From Acanthornis magna (lineage: Eukaryota > Chordata > Aves > Passeriformes > Acanthizidae), in contig JAWUZG010000005.1 of NCBI GenBank assembly GCA_036785705.1, forward strand, positions 1,178,001 through 1,242,000: 64,000 nucleotides of DNA. The letters run 5' to 3'. Positions 50,864 through 64,000 of the stretch are shown one piece after another; within the stretch, counting starts at the first letter, position 1, and every line of letters begins with the position of its first letter. The translations under genes and the position numbers were made by a program. The notes under the pieces were generated by a model that saw nothing but the letters and a program-made list of their open reading frames with translations, searched no databases and was not told where the DNA came from.

Positions 50864-53800
50864 GAAATTGCCTTTCTGGAAATGATACTCAGAATCAGAA
50901 GACTGCAAATTAAAGAAAATTCTCATGCTATCCCAAAATGTCATTCTAAATCCCACCAGTACCTATTCAAATTGTTTCCAGTAACATCTCTGAGAAGATT
51001 ATAAACAAATGCCAGAGAAACTGAGATAGGCATCAGGCTGAGTGGATGTCTCATTGATTCAGTGCCCCACACAAACGAAATAGTTTAGTTCTCTTACCAG
51101 ACAAACTGATTTCCTTTGCTACTTTCCCCAACTCATTTCACTGCCATTTCAACTCTCCCATTTGCAAAACTGTATGAAACACAAGTTACTGGTTCAGATT
51201 TTAATACTATTAGAATCTGAAAGCAATAGCATGGTCTTGTCTTGCAGACAAGCCTGATAGTTTAGGCAGTTTTAGGGCTTTCTCTGTATTAAATATAGCA
51301 GATTGCACACTTTTCTCTGCAGTAAAAGGAGATTTACTTCGTAAGAACATTCAAAATCCAAATCCTTTCCCTAATGAAGTGTCAGATAAAAGAATCTTCT
51401 GCACAAACACATCAAGAAAATGTCATCTCCCAATATTTCATTAAACATTAAATGACTGTGAGTTAAACAAAAAACGTTGGTATTTTTTGACAAATTGTTA
51501 TTAGTTCCATTTACTCTGTAAGACAGAATACATATGACAATTAGTTTTTCAAATGACATGGGGGAAATCCCTTCTGTCCTGGTGCTCTATACTCTATGAT
51601 AAGCTCATTTGTTTGTGTCTAAGAACAGATTTTCAGCTTCATTCCTTTCTGCAACCGAAGTTAGCCTCAGACAGATAATGTAGCTGCTGCTAATAAACCC
51701 AAGATGTCTTAATATCAATTTGCTGAATGGAAAATCCTGCTTATTTTGAACTAATTTAGTACAGCAGTACCTGTTTAAGATCAATTCACAGCAGACTATT
51801 TCCTATTTATTGCTAATTAAAATCACGGATTTCCTGTTCCAAACAGCATATAAGCTTGAAAAATTAGCTCCAACCCAGTGTGCTATTGACTCAGTGGGGG
51901 GACTGCACCTAGATTTACCACCTCATTCTGAGGTTTATAGGAACAACTGCTCTCAGGAATGACAAATCAGCCAGGGAGAGGACAGGTGAGGAGGAACGCC
52001 AGGAGACAATGGCTGAGCTTTGCCTTCTCAACATTGTGAAGGGCACAATGGCTCAGCTGTGCTTTTATCTCCAGCCTGAGGTACCAAGAGCACACGGACT
52101 GCAACTCTCCCTTGCCACATTAAATGTGAGGACCACCCAGCCTTTCTGCCTCGATTCCAGCCCTTTCCGGCCTTGGGGAGAATAATGCTCCAGCTGTGTG
52201 CCAAGGGGATATCTGCAGGTGGCATCTGGGCTTAACCTCACCCACCCACACTTCTCTGGTCAGCTCTACACAAAAATGTTTCCAACTGATTGTGCTGGGT
52301 AGAAACAGGCCAATTCTTTTTCTTCTGGAACACAGTGCAGCCAGGAAAGCACGCAAGCTTGGGAACAGCTATGAAAAATGGAAATATTGCAGTTGTCCTG
52401 AATTAAGGACGATTCCGCCCAGTGCTTTCCGTACATTGCTCCTGAGCATTCATGTCCCTGTGATCTGAGACTGCCTGAGCTGCGGAGTTCCCAGGAAAGC
52501 AGCACCTGCTGGGATCCATCTCAACCTTTCTGTTTCCTTTTCCTCCAAAAATCCTCCTCATTTCCACTGCAAAAGCCTAAAATCTGCTTGGGCTCCTCTC
52601 AGGGCAATTTAATCGATCATGGCAGCCTGGACTGCATTTCCACCCACAAGTCTGAGTTTAGGACACCATGACAAAAGGGACATAGAAAGGTAAAAGCTCT
52701 CTAGGAAGCACCCTGCAGAGCTCAGGACAGGCATATCTCCAGAGCTTTGGCAAACCAGGTGCCAACAAACGCACCAAATTTTGCATCAAATCCACCAAAG
52801 CCTCAGTGAGACAGAGATACACCTCCTTTAAAAGCTTTTATTTCATGCCCCCACATAAGGTAGGTGCCTGAGCACTGCACATGTGGGCAGTTTTAAACTC
52901 CAACTAGTAAATGTTATTGAAAATAATTAACTTTTGTTAATGTTATCCTTTGTTTCTCAGTTCTTTGAAAGATGGCAAAGATCATTCTGGAAGATCTGGT
53001 CTGAAAGTAACATTCAAAAGCAATTATTAGCATCCCACTTTGTTACTAGAATTTTCTTTGACACCCCAAAAATAGTTATTCAAACAGCTTTCCCAGTCTG
53101 TCTCTTACTAATTGCTTAGATTATTTTTTTAAATGGTGTTGGTGATAGTAATAATATAGGAAAAAATAGGAGAGGTGCATAATTACTGTAATAATTGTGT
53201 TGAATCTACACACTACATATACACACACAACGTTTAAAAAGAGAGAAGTATTTCAAGTTGTCTTTCATGGTACAAGTGTCTAATTCCAGCTCAGATATTT
53301 ATAAAATTCATTTGGTTGAAAATTGTGTTTAAGAAACAACTGGGCAGGGACTGTCTATTTGTGAGAGACTGCTGTAGAACCAACCAAGTGTTTTAGGATC
53401 TCTGTTCCTGCATTGAGCTACTGCAAATTCATGAACATTATTATTTCTTGAAGAGATGGAGCCCTATTATACCTAAAAAAATATAAGGGGGCTGAAATGC
53501 TCTTGTATTTCAAATTGACTCAGAGCCCAGCTTTTTTACAGATGGAGGGCTTCAGTTCAAATTTACAGATAACTTAAATTGGTGTAGCTAAAGCAGACAA
53601 CATCCTTAGGAATCCTCCTTTTCTCTCCCCAAGATGATGCCATTCTTGCAGGCATGGCTGAGCAAATTCTGCATCTGCTTGTTAGCTGCTGTAGCTTAAA
53701 TTAATTAAGTGCATGAATGTAATCTGCTGCCACATGGAATTTACATTAACAGGCAGGACCACAAATAAGGAACCAAAGTTGGGGTTAGTTATCTCACTGC

Positions 53801-55746
53801 AGGGAAGCAAGGGCAGAAAGCTGAGGTGGGTGCTGGACCCAGCTCACTCAGGACACAGCTCTCCAAGGATCAGAGAACCAGAACCCACAGATTGCTGGTG
53901 AAGTCTGACCAAAAAGCAACATTTTGGTTCCCTTCGGTCTCATTTGTTGCAGTAGTTCAACCTGCCTGGCAAGCTGATCAAACCAGCAGTGCTGATACTG
54001 TCAAAAAGGGAATTGTGCAGTGACAGGGGGCAGTTCCCTCCCCCGGGGCAAACCTGAGCCCTGCTCAGAAGGGCTGGAACTCTGAAGCTGTTAAATGACG
54101 ACTTCTGCCAGGCCCTGGGGAGCTGCCCCAGCTGGGGTCAGTTCTGAGCTGCTCAGCAGCACAAACCACTGACAACATGCAGAAATAATGGGAAGGGATA
54201 TCAATGCAAGCAAATATTTGCAATAACACTAATTCTATCCCCATTTCTTATTAAAAGAATGCAATCAAATTAATAATGATAAACATAAATATTAATGCAT
54301 TGATATTTAGATGATGAAATGTACTTTTGTTGTTCAGAGAAATAAGGTGCTCCTGTTTTCTGCAGGCTTGAAACAGCCCTTTGTTTATCTTCATCTTGTT
54401 TCCCAACATAACTTATTTATTTACAGCATGTCAAGGGAGAAACCTAATTTCTAAGGACATTTTCCAATTAACTTTCCTAATTAAAACTAAAAGTTAGACT
54501 CAATTGGTTTGTAAATAGTATTATCTAAACCCCCCCAAATGAATAGATCCTGGGAAATGACTGAGAATACACCTCCAAAAGCACGATCAGAAATGTTGCC
54601 CATCGCCCATCTCCCATCTCCAGGTGCTACAGACGTTGTCTGGCATTCTGAACGTCTGCTCCTTTTCTGGCTAATTTGGAAACAATGACATTTGCTCCAA
54701 AAGTCTGTAACATTATTAGGGAATTGCTGTTCCCTTCGGTTGCTGTTAGACAGCGCAGGGAGCAAACGCTCACATAGAAGTTTGAAACCACTTCACACTA
54801 AGGGCTTTAATGAGTTTAGAGCTCTGCTCTGGGTATGGATCTGTAACAAGAGTCTCTGCAGTGGTCCAACTTCATGAATTTGGGCAAGAATCCAGTCATG
54901 GCCCAGGAAATGCCTGCTGCTGCACTGATTCAAACCTCTGCCATTCAGACTGAGAACTTCAGAAAGAATTCACAATTTCAGGAGGGACCACGATTTTGTC
55001 TGGAGTTCCCTTAAGGAAGTTTGTGTAGGGCTCTCAAATTCTATCTTTGAAGTTAACCAGACACAGGAATTGGAACCTACTGATCACATTGTCATGTCTG
55101 ACTCGGGGATCAATTAGAAACAGACTCATCCAACTGAATAGTTCATGAAAACTGGAAAAATATTTAAATCCAATAAAGTCAAAGAAGATGGTTGCAAACC
55201 ACTTTAAAGCCCTGAAATTACTTATTTCCCCAGCGCATTTATGGCAGTGAATAACCACACTCTGTGGATGCAAGAGCATTTCACATCTAAAAATAACTTA
55301 CACTGAGCACTGATCACAAATCTAGATATACCCAAGGCAGCCTGGAGTCACGGATCAATTTATAATACTTATGTAAAATAAAAAATAAAATAAGCTTAAA
55401 GCAAAATTAGATGTTACCCTTGCCCCATATATTGTGGACATATGCCATGAGTTATTGCAAACTTTCTCTGAGGCACGGTAATTTAGATGAATGTACTTCT
55501 TAACAGTTTCAGTGGTTTTAATACTTTTCCCCCCATATATTGAAAATACATGGGAATATACTTCCCGTAGATTTAGCAGGTATAAACATCTGGCTACCTC
55601 CTACTCACATCCTGACCATCTTAGAACAGCTTCACAAACACTTTTAAGCAGCAGTTTTCCCTGCTTTAGTACTGGAGAAACAGAAATAAATGTGCTTTGA
55701 TACAGTAACTGTGCAAGAAGAGTAGTTCTCCTAAAATGCTTTCAGA

Positions 55747-55770
55747 AATAATAATGATAATAATAATGAT
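55747..55770. repeat. (ATA/ATG)n imperfect trinucleotide repeat
   Basis: A run of AAT/GAT trinucleotides (AATAATAATGATAATAATAA type) in PLCB1 intron. Confidence 0.7.
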
Positions 55771-58700
55771 AGCAAAAGAAGCTGTAAACTCCAGTAGGGC
55801 CTGGCTCTAACTGGAGAAACCAAATGACTCTGGCTTTTGAAGACAATTAGTCCCCACACATTTTAAATTAGTGTGTTTGTGTGCAGACAGCAGCACTGTA
55901 TTCTCATTTTGTAGCGGCATTTTTAACCACATGAGTCACAGCTTGGGAAGGCAGCGGAGGAAACCTGATGGCTTCCATGCTCCACAGCATTTCCTTGTGT
56001 CAGAGGAGAAATGCTGCTTCTGTCCAGGACAAGGTACGAGGGAACCTCTGTGCTGTAGGCTTGGCACGCGTTAAACGCCCTTTGCAGATAGCACGGAACC
56101 TGGGAATCCATAAATCTGCCTTTTCCCTTTCTTGTTTTCCATACAGGGGAAACTCTGACCTCATTCTCAATGCAGTCAACTAGGAAAACTTGAGTAGACC
56201 ACAAAACTCCTTTCTGGGATTGGTGGTTTCAAAACAGGACTGGGAACCATCAGAACTGGATTCTAATTCTGTCATGCAGACAATTCATCTGAAAGATGCT
56301 TAAGCCAAAGATTTCAAACATTGACACCTAAAGTAAGGCAGCAAAATGCAAGTTAACTATGCACCCCAGCAAAGCCTTCAATGCACAAAAAACGCTGTAC
56401 TGGTTTGTGTTGGAAGTAGCACAAGGACGTTCTATCATACATCGTTTTCTTTTTTGGAATGATCTATTGATTTTTTTTCAGACCCACACATTTAAAAGTC
56501 ACAGCTAAATTTGTCTTGACAGTGTCATTTCAACTGAGATACAAATACCTTCTTTTTGCTGGGTTAAGCTTCAGATAGTGCTTCAAAAGCTAGGTTTCCT
56601 CAAAAACATAGCCTAGGGTAATAAATACCTGGAATCTCTCTTTCTAGCAACAATTGACCATAAAGAATCGCTTTTTTTTTGCATCTTCCATCTCATTTGT
56701 ACCTGCTCTGAACTTCAGTGGGTTCTTGGCCATTCACTGAAATGTGAGCAGCCACGGAGAGATCAAAGCAATCCATGACTGGAAACCCCACGGACTGCAC
56801 CGACAAACAGCTGCTGCCCAAACCGGCAGCGGTGGCCGTAAGATTTCCTAGAATCCAACCCGCCTTCCTTTTGGGCTTTCCCTGCCAGGACTGCTGTGCT
56901 TGCAGGTGAGCCTCCTGCAGCCCCTGCCCAGCAGGCTGCTCCTGTTGCCAAGGTCACCTTGGCAGAGCTCGATTTGCATCCAGCTGACGTTGATTCATGG
57001 TGCCAGATGGCAAAGGACAAAGCACAATCGCTCAACACAACGTGTGACCTACTTACACTCCCAACAATCTGCTGCCTAGTACTTGGGAAATGCACGGAGA
57101 CTTTGATTAAAATTTTCATTTTGTTTCATAGCTGGCCCACATGTGGCATGTACATTTTGCATCCCAGATACATCTGCTCCAGCAGGGCAGTCGCGTGATG
57201 CCTCCGACTTCCTTCTGAAACAGGGCATGGGAATGTGTAAGTGTCACTTCCTTATTTCCTACAGGCACTCTCAAAAGTAATTACAAGTTATTGGTTTACA
57301 TATGGACAGCTAATGGAGAGCCAGACACTCTCACGCTGGCACCACATAAAGAAATAGTGACGACAGTAACGTCTCTGCTCTAGAGAAGGAGAATAAAGGC
57401 ACGATACAGGCAAAATTCATGTAGGGCTCCTCATCAAATCCGTGGAAACTCTCTGTCTGTGCTCAAAGTCACATTTATATTTACAGGATCAGCAGGACAA
57501 CAGAATTTCTACAATAATTAACTGCAGTGTGAAGGTATGTGAGAATACTGGAAGTGACATCTGGTCACTGTGGGCCAGATTCCCCAAATTGCTCAGGGCT
57601 TTAGGAGTGCCACGACTGCCAGGCTGGCTCAGACCCACGGCTGACAGATCTGCACTCTGCCTCTGCCCTTGGCTGGCACCACATACTGTCCAAAGGCCAA
57701 AGAGTTCTACCACACACACAGATAAAACAATTGCCACCTCCAAGCACACCTTCCTGGTCCTGATCTCAAGTCCTTAAACACTGGCCTAGGTCCTGCAGTT
57801 CAAGTTTTAGTAAAGCTTTAGTTCCTGTCAAAGTATCGGTCAGCAGGAATGTCAATGCAGAAAACAATTTCTGAAGTGGTGTCCAATCCCATTTGGAATC
57901 TCCTCAGGTTTTGACAGATTTTTCAAGGGCTTGGCACCAATAAGTGAAGTGGAACTGTTAAAGGTATCAAGTGTTCTGCAGCTCCTCTTGTGCAAGTTCA
58001 CGACCAGACCCTCAGAGAGTTCAGTGGTGTGTGAATCTGGGCACACACAACTCAGTAACTCTCCTAATGAAAACACAATGCTTGTTAAAACACAAATCCT
58101 CCAGACTATGGGAAAGCAGAACCCAAAAAGCCTACAGAGAAGCAAGTCTGACATATTTTACACTGAGGAGGATGTGACAGATCCTGGCTGGAAATTGTCC
58201 CATCACATACTAATATTTATTTGGGGGAAAATGAGAAGGGAAAGCTGAACACAGGGAGAAGCAGTGGCATCATAGTGTAGACGCCACTAATGAGGTGATT
58301 ATAGGTAGCAGTGTAAGTGAAAATAATTGGCAGGACATTGACTAAAAAAATCCCCAAATATTTTATTACTGAATAAAGGTGAAGGGCTACACTCAGGATA
58401 TATCATTCCATTAACAGAATGCCAGACATGGTGTTATCTTCACCAAGTTCGCTGCTCCTCTAAGACTGGGAAGATGACCAGAAAGGACATTACACTTGTG
58501 GATAGAACAGAAAAACCTTACAAATCAAAACTAACAAACGGAAAAAAAAAGCTCATGAGTTTCTATCTATCACTTTCTCTTTTATGTTTTATAGAATAGG
58601 TTTACCTGGGAAAGTGATATGTCTCAAAGTTCTGTTCCTCTGCCATGAATGAAGTTCGGAGAGAGAAAATAATCCAAAGGAAGTAGCAAAAAATAGCATT

Positions 58701-61700
58701 TATGTAATTATTGAGGCAAATACAATGTTCTGGAAAAAGCACCACTTTTTAAAAAGAAAAATCAGAGAAATCCCTTCTTCCTTTTCAATCAAAGGAAGTC
58801 AAACTGATTTGGGCAGTGACCCTGTTACCAGTCTAAAGTCTCTTCTTGCCCTCAACCCACAGTGAAGCTCCCATGGCTTTGCAGAGACAGAGCCTGCCCA
58901 AAGAACCAGGGATGGCCTGACCTTCCTGCAGGAGCAGTCCTATTGCAAGCACGTTTTTCTGCTTGTTGGCCACCATAATACAGGATCCATAACACTTCAC
59001 TGGAGGAAAAACTCCCAGTGCCTCGTGTCCATTGGGGCTGAGCAGTGGCATCACAAACACAGCCCAGCTGAGTGAATCAAAGAGGCTCTCCTGGACTGCT
59101 CAGCAGAGAATAAGCCCCTCCTCTGCTGGCTCTGATTGTTTCTTGACTTAAAAGTCTGTGGAGGGGGCAAAGTGTCTGTTTAATTTGCTGTTGTGTGGGA
59201 AAAGGGCCAAGGTGTCTGTGACACTATGCTGTGCTGGGAAATTGTTTGCTCTTGGTACAGCCTGCAGTTTATAAGCAAGATGCCACAAAAAACAAACAAT
59301 GGAAGAGAGTCTCCTTAAATGAGAACAGAGTAAACAGAGATGCTTCATTAGAGGTTACATCCCTGATCCTTCTTCTGCTGTCAAATCCACTGATTTTTTT
59401 TCCTCTTTGGTTCAACTTAAAAATTAATTATCTTTTGTAGAAAACACAAGTTGCTACCGTTATGTTAACAATACTTTGAAGAAAAAGGTCTTTTTGGGGG
59501 CAAGTCTGTCTTCTGAAAAAAAGAGATAAATTTAGTAAAACTCATCCCTGCTTGCTCTTTAGATCCTTCAAACAGGAGTCTGCAACTGCTTCGCCTGCAC
59601 TGAACAATCACAAAAGGGAAAGATCTCTTAAATAGTATGGAACTGGGGTAAACTAAGAATAGCAATACAATTGAAGAGTTTTGTTTGGGTTAGTGCTCTG
59701 GTTTGTTTTTTTGGAAGAGTTAGATGGATAATATTCAGGATAGCTCTTTATTTAAGGAAAGGAGCACACACTATAAATTAGAAAGTATAAATATTTAAAG
59801 GTTCGCTGAAAGTGTACACAACCAACCTATTATGGCTGAACTGCTTTTTCTAGGCAATAGCTACAATAGATGTCCTTAAAAGTGATCCCTTGGTATAACA
59901 CTGGGCAAAGGCCAAGAGAAACTCTGTTTCCATAATGGTGCTCCAGGGAATTCTTTATTTTAAAGTGCCACATGGAATGTCTAAATTAAGTCATAGGGGC
60001 AAAAATTTATGGTATGCAAAACGTTTGCTTGGGCACACAGTCCATGGCATCACCCTGTTAATCACACTGGAGATAAACAGCTCTTCCCAGATTCCTGACT
60101 CCAGTGACAACTGCTCCGGAGCTGTCATGCCTGACGCCAGTTCTGCTCACAACTGCTCCCTTGACCACAAGTTTGGATGTGCTTTTAGGGTTATAATGAA
60201 GAGTAAGCCAAAAGGGGAAAAAAAAGTTCCCCAAGTCCCATAGCCGAGTAGCAGGAATTTCAAACAGTTCCCAATTTGGAAATGGCTGAGAAGAAGAACA
60301 CAAGCAAACTCAGTGTCCAGGAGCATGTGCTTGGAGAAAGCATAGTTTAGTGAGTCTGCAAAAAATCCTTAAAAACTATAGGATATTGAAGGATAAAGGC
60401 AAGTGGGGAAGATCAACAGGAGGAATTTTTTCCTGTGATGGTTATAGAATAAACTCCAGAACCAAAAGACATGGTCTGTGTACCACATGATTTTTTTTAA
60501 GTCACAAGCATTCCTCTAAGATTCCTCTTGCCTTGTGTCTCCGCTGTCCCCAGAAGTGCCAGCACTGTGCCTGTGTGGGCACAAGCAGCAGGGCCAGGCA
60601 GCTTTCACCTATAATCACTCAGCTCCAAAGCACCTCCCTCCCCTCTCACACCTTGTCACTTCCCATCAGCTGGGAGCTGGGCTGACGGATCACCCCGAGC
60701 AGCTCCGCTCTGCTCAGGGAGGCAGGGAGTGTTTGCCTTCACCAGCCAAGGACAATGGCCTTGGTTGGAGCCCTGGCACAGCCACGGGGACAGCACGGAG
60801 GGACCCACGGACATCCCAGAGCTGTCCAATGTACCATCAGCTCGAACCACTCATGGACCTGTTCTGCTGGGACACTGAAGCTCTGGGGACTGCCATCAAG
60901 TTTCCAGACAATGTGCCACCTTATATTTCCACAGCCCAGCCCTTCTCCCTGCTTTGCTGCTAAAGCCATGCCACCAGATTTTCCACAGATTGGCAGCAAA
61001 GGCTGTTATTTTTCTGAGTTGCTTTTCTTCCTGAGTAAAAGCTTCTTCATCAGTTTGGAGGCAAAGCAGAAAATGAGCAATGGAAACTCGACTTTGTTCT
61101 TACGGCATTAAAAAGCAAAACTTGAATTTATACCTAGCTTTAACTTGTCTTCACAAGCAAAATCAGAGATGAAATACAACCTTTCTTCTTGACAATAAAA
61201 TCTACCCTCCCTTTCTTAGTTACTCGTCAAATTTTAGATTTAAAATCTTAGTAGAGATACCTGACTGATCAAAAATGAAGCTGCTCCATGCTAAAACTAT
61301 GCAGCAGAAATGGCCATCAGTAAAGGTCAGATGTGAGCAAGGAAAACATGTGTAGCACAAACCTTTGTCTGTCTGTCAGGAAACATATCAATATATCCCA
61401 AGAAGCTTTTGTGCAAATTGAATCATTCTTCTCATAAGTCTTATAAAATAAAATAATTTCACCTGATGGCACACAAGGTAAAATTCACTTCTTGTTTCTG
61501 TAGATGGGTGGTTAGTAGAATGTCAAATTTCACTCTTTAAAAGAGGGTTGGCTTTAACTTAACATCATGATTACAGTCTGAATTTCTCTCTTAAAATTTT
61601 ACTTTTTCCACAAAAACAGTCCTGAATTAATGAAATGCAAATGTGAAACATTCAGTCTTAACTTTTATAATTTTTCCTTGCTTTTTGTTATTAAATATGC

Positions 61701-63382
61701 ATATAAAGATATATGTATATCTTTAATGAATTCAACAGTACTCATTATTATTCCTTCTGATTTGAAGGCATGCAGTGTAATGCAGAAATCTTATTTAAAT
61801 TTTAGATTCCCCAGTTTGGGGTTATTGAAGCTGCCTTGGAATAGCCTGAACCAGAGCATCTTGGCAGGGCTTTGTATTGCCAGGCACTGAAACAGCTAAA
61901 TTTGCCTCCCAATTTTCATCTTCCTCCTGCACCTCTCTAAGTATTCCCTTCCTCAACACCACCTACAAAGTGTCCATATCCTTGTTCTCTGATACACTTC
62001 CTGCTGTTTTCTCCCTTCTATTCTCGATGTTTCATTTTTCCTGGGAGCTGAAGAATATATTCTAATAGAACGAATGTATGTATTAAACATTTGCCTTCCT
62101 TTATTCCTTAAGACAGGATTAAAACCTTGGGCTCTTTGAGCACAGATGCTGTTGTTTCATATTCTTGCTGCCCATCCATTTTGGAAGACAGGAAATTCCC
62201 TAAGGACACACAGTCTGGGGGCACGTTTAGGTGGCCATACCGGGTCCTTGTACAAGACTTAGTGGGGTTTATTGAAAAGCTTGAAAGTACTGCAGTCTAA
62301 TGTCACTAGATTTTATTTATTTAGAGATAAATTAATAGCCAAGATAAATACTTTTTTGTTGTAAAGAGCCATTTAAGAATCTTGCCTAATCTAAACCACA
62401 AGAATTATTTTCCTATAGAGTTCCACATCACAGACAAAAGTTAGGTGCAGCTATTTGGAGGGTATCCCATATTTGTTTTTAGATGCATCAAGAACGTTTC
62501 ACACCTGTCACAAGAGTTAATCTCAATTCATCCTTTGCTGCAGAAATGTAATGCCTGTCTCTTTAATTAGAGAGGTTCAGGCCAGTTCTGCTGCCACCAT
62601 TTAAAACCCTCACACTCAGTACTATTTTGAATCAAAATATGTGCCATAGGTCTTACTGGAATGTCTGTGAGTCCTGTGCTGGTCTTCTCACAGAGCAGGC
62701 ACAAAAACTGGGTTATTTGAAGTCCTTCCTGGTACCATTTCCTTCCCTTGAAGGACCTGCCCAGGTTTCTTGTAGGTATCTAAATTCAGAGCAGATGAGC
62801 CTCACCTCCAGCCTCACACCTATTGCCCTAGGAGTATTCTTCAGCTCCATTATAGCAGGGCCCTTTTAATTAATAAAAATCCACTTTAGGACTCATCATT
62901 TAACTCAAGTGAATTAAACAGTGCAGCAATGTGGAAAGATAAAAGTCTTAGAAATGCAAAGTCTGAGGAAATGCAATTAGAGCATCCCACTTGACCAGTT
63001 CTTCAGCTGGCACTCATCGCGTTTGCACAAATCCACACCAAAGCAGGAAAAGGTGAAAAGGATGAAACATTCCCAGGAGGACAATACTCTTGCATTGCCA
63101 GTGAGCAGCAGCATTAAACTTTAACAAATGAGCTGCAGAACACTCCACACTTCCATGTGTATGTGAGACCGAGACCCAAAAACCCCACAAGGTGGTGAAA
63201 TATTATCTTTATACCAAAACTTAGCCTGTCTCTAATATTGCAACAGTCTTTTTTTCAAGAATGAAAGCTGAAGGAATCCCTGGCCCAAAAAACCAGGTTA
63301 AGTAACAGCAATTTTCATCAAAGACACTGATGATGTCTATCAATGCCTCAGTAAAGAGGAATGCCACCAAAACACTAAAATT

Positions 63383-63429
63383 AAAAAAAAAAAAAAAAAA
63401 AAAAAAAGAGAGAGAGAAAGAAAAAGAGG
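63383..63429. repeat. A25 tract followed by GA-rich sequence
   Basis: Twenty-five A residues on the plus strand run into (GA)n and GAAAG-type purines to about 63429. In the PLCB1 sense strand this is a pyrimidine tract of about 47 nt. No target-site duplication or processed gene was seen next to it. Confidence 0.8.
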
Positions 63430-64000
63430 ATAGTGTGATTTCAGCCATTAACTAAAATTAAATAAAACCTTTCAGAAATGCAGAATGGGATGATTACAGC
63501 CCACAGTTGCCTGCTGTTTATGACACCAGATGAATTTCAAATTATAAAGAAGGCGAATACTCAACACCACCACATGGAGACATCTGGATGTCATTATAGG
63601 TAACATTTGCAAAAGGGCATAACTCACTGAAGCACTTCAGAGATTGAGTTTATAATTTTACTTTTTTCTGTTTAGCAACTCTACAGGTGTCTATGCTCTG
63701 ATTGATTAATTGGGAAAACAAAGCACTTTGACCACAGAATGATCTACACTGTGAACTATGCACCATATTCTTTAGTTCATGGTGTTAAGAAATCAAATTT
63801 TCAGCCTAAATAAGCCCAAATACCCAACTATTCTAAAAGATTGATTCGATATGTTGGATGTTTTTAAAGCATAGTAGCCTAAAACAACAAATATGAATGT
63901 TCAGTACATTAAAAAGACAGATACCAGCTTGAAAGTTATTGCACTTAACCAGTAATTTCGAGTAAAACAACTAAAACTTCCATCTCCAAATATTAATTAA

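Larger units (their letters stand above)
26028..64000 (-). other. PLCB1: PLCB1 intron preceding the last coding exon (partial, at least 38 kb)
   Basis: Everything right of the last-exon acceptor should be intron of PLCB1 on the minus strand, since the donor exon is not in the window. I looked for a penultimate exon ending in codons for D-E-K-P-K before a GT, and for the alternative exon that ends the 'b' form (tail ...P-N-P-Q-A-L-K-W in mammals). I found neither. Content is AT-rich unique sequence with a CR1 fragment near 50.4-50.9 kb, two tandem duplications (42.6 kb, 44.5 kb), simple repeats, and diverged ancient repeat pieces near 33.7 and 49.2 kb. Open frames here lack recognisable domains, splice context or codon bias. 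Small genes or non-coding RNAs inside the intron cannot be excluded by eye. Confidence 0.75.

Noticed and set aside
55199..55219. Minus-strand codons for N-F-R-A-L-K-W, similar to the mammalian PLCB1 'b' tail ending P-Q-A-L-K-W
   Set aside because: The frame continues with Phe-Ala-Thr instead of a stop, and the preceding residues do not match the expected Ser/Pro-rich tail. Coincidence is more likely.
56896..57198. 100-codon plus-strand frame beginning M-L-A-G-E-P-P-A-A-P
   Set aside because: Ala/Pro-rich start comes from a local GC-rich patch; there is no domain, no splice context, and an overlapping minus-strand frame of 118 codons.
58260..58360. Segment with pieces reminiscent of U4 snRNA (GCAGTGGCA, ATGAGGT, GATTAT, TGAAAA in order)
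   Set aside because: Spacing is wrong, the Sm-site region and 3' stem are not recognisable, and the shared pieces are short. Not enough to call even a pseudogene.
63383..63407. A25 tract as the tail of a processed pseudogene
   Set aside because: Upstream sequence shows no recognisable coding or RNA gene and I could not find flanking target-site duplications.
1..64000. Search for tRNA, rRNA, CRISPR arrays, LTR retrovirus genes and multi-gene cassettes
   Set aside because: No A/B-box cloverleaf, no regularly spaced direct repeats, no reverse transcriptase or gag-like motifs outside the CR1 piece, and no clustered coding frames were seen.

Overview
This is vertebrate nuclear DNA, most likely avian. 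It is AT-rich and gene-poor, it carries a clear 3'-anchored CR1 LINE fragment of the kind abundant in birds, and I see no Alu- or L1-like elements. There is no bacterial-style gene layout, no CRISPR array and no recognisable RNA gene. Nearly all open frames of 60-235 codons read as chance frames in non-coding DNA.

The one gene I can identify is the 3' end of PLCB1 (phospholipase C beta-1) on the minus strand. Its terminal coding exon (25794-26024) encodes the last 76 residues of the long 'a' splice form and ends in the PDZ-ligand-like tail D-T-T-F. A 3'UTR of about 3.1 kb follows, running leftward to a poly(A) signal at 22726-22731. The UTR is AT-rich, with three Pumilio-type elements, several internal AATAAA signals and a long imperfect hairpin that looks like an old palindromic repeat.

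Layout: positions 1 to about 22,700 lie downstream of PLCB1 in its direction of transcription. They appear intergenic, with a perfect 12-bp hairpin near the left edge, homopolymer and simple repeats, and ancient repeat fragments. Positions 22,700-26,024 are the terminal exon. Positions 26,025-64,000 are the adjoining PLCB1 intron, at least 38 kb long and extending beyond the window. It contains a 5'-truncated CR1 (50395-50863), two short tandem duplications, simple repeats and diverged ancient repeats. I found no second PLCB1 exon in it, including the alternative exon that ends the short 'b' form.

I do not see a previously undescribed multi-gene system here. The points most worth checking are the changed PDZ-ligand tail, the tandem splice acceptor, the structured 3'UTR element and a possible plus-strand exon at the left edge.
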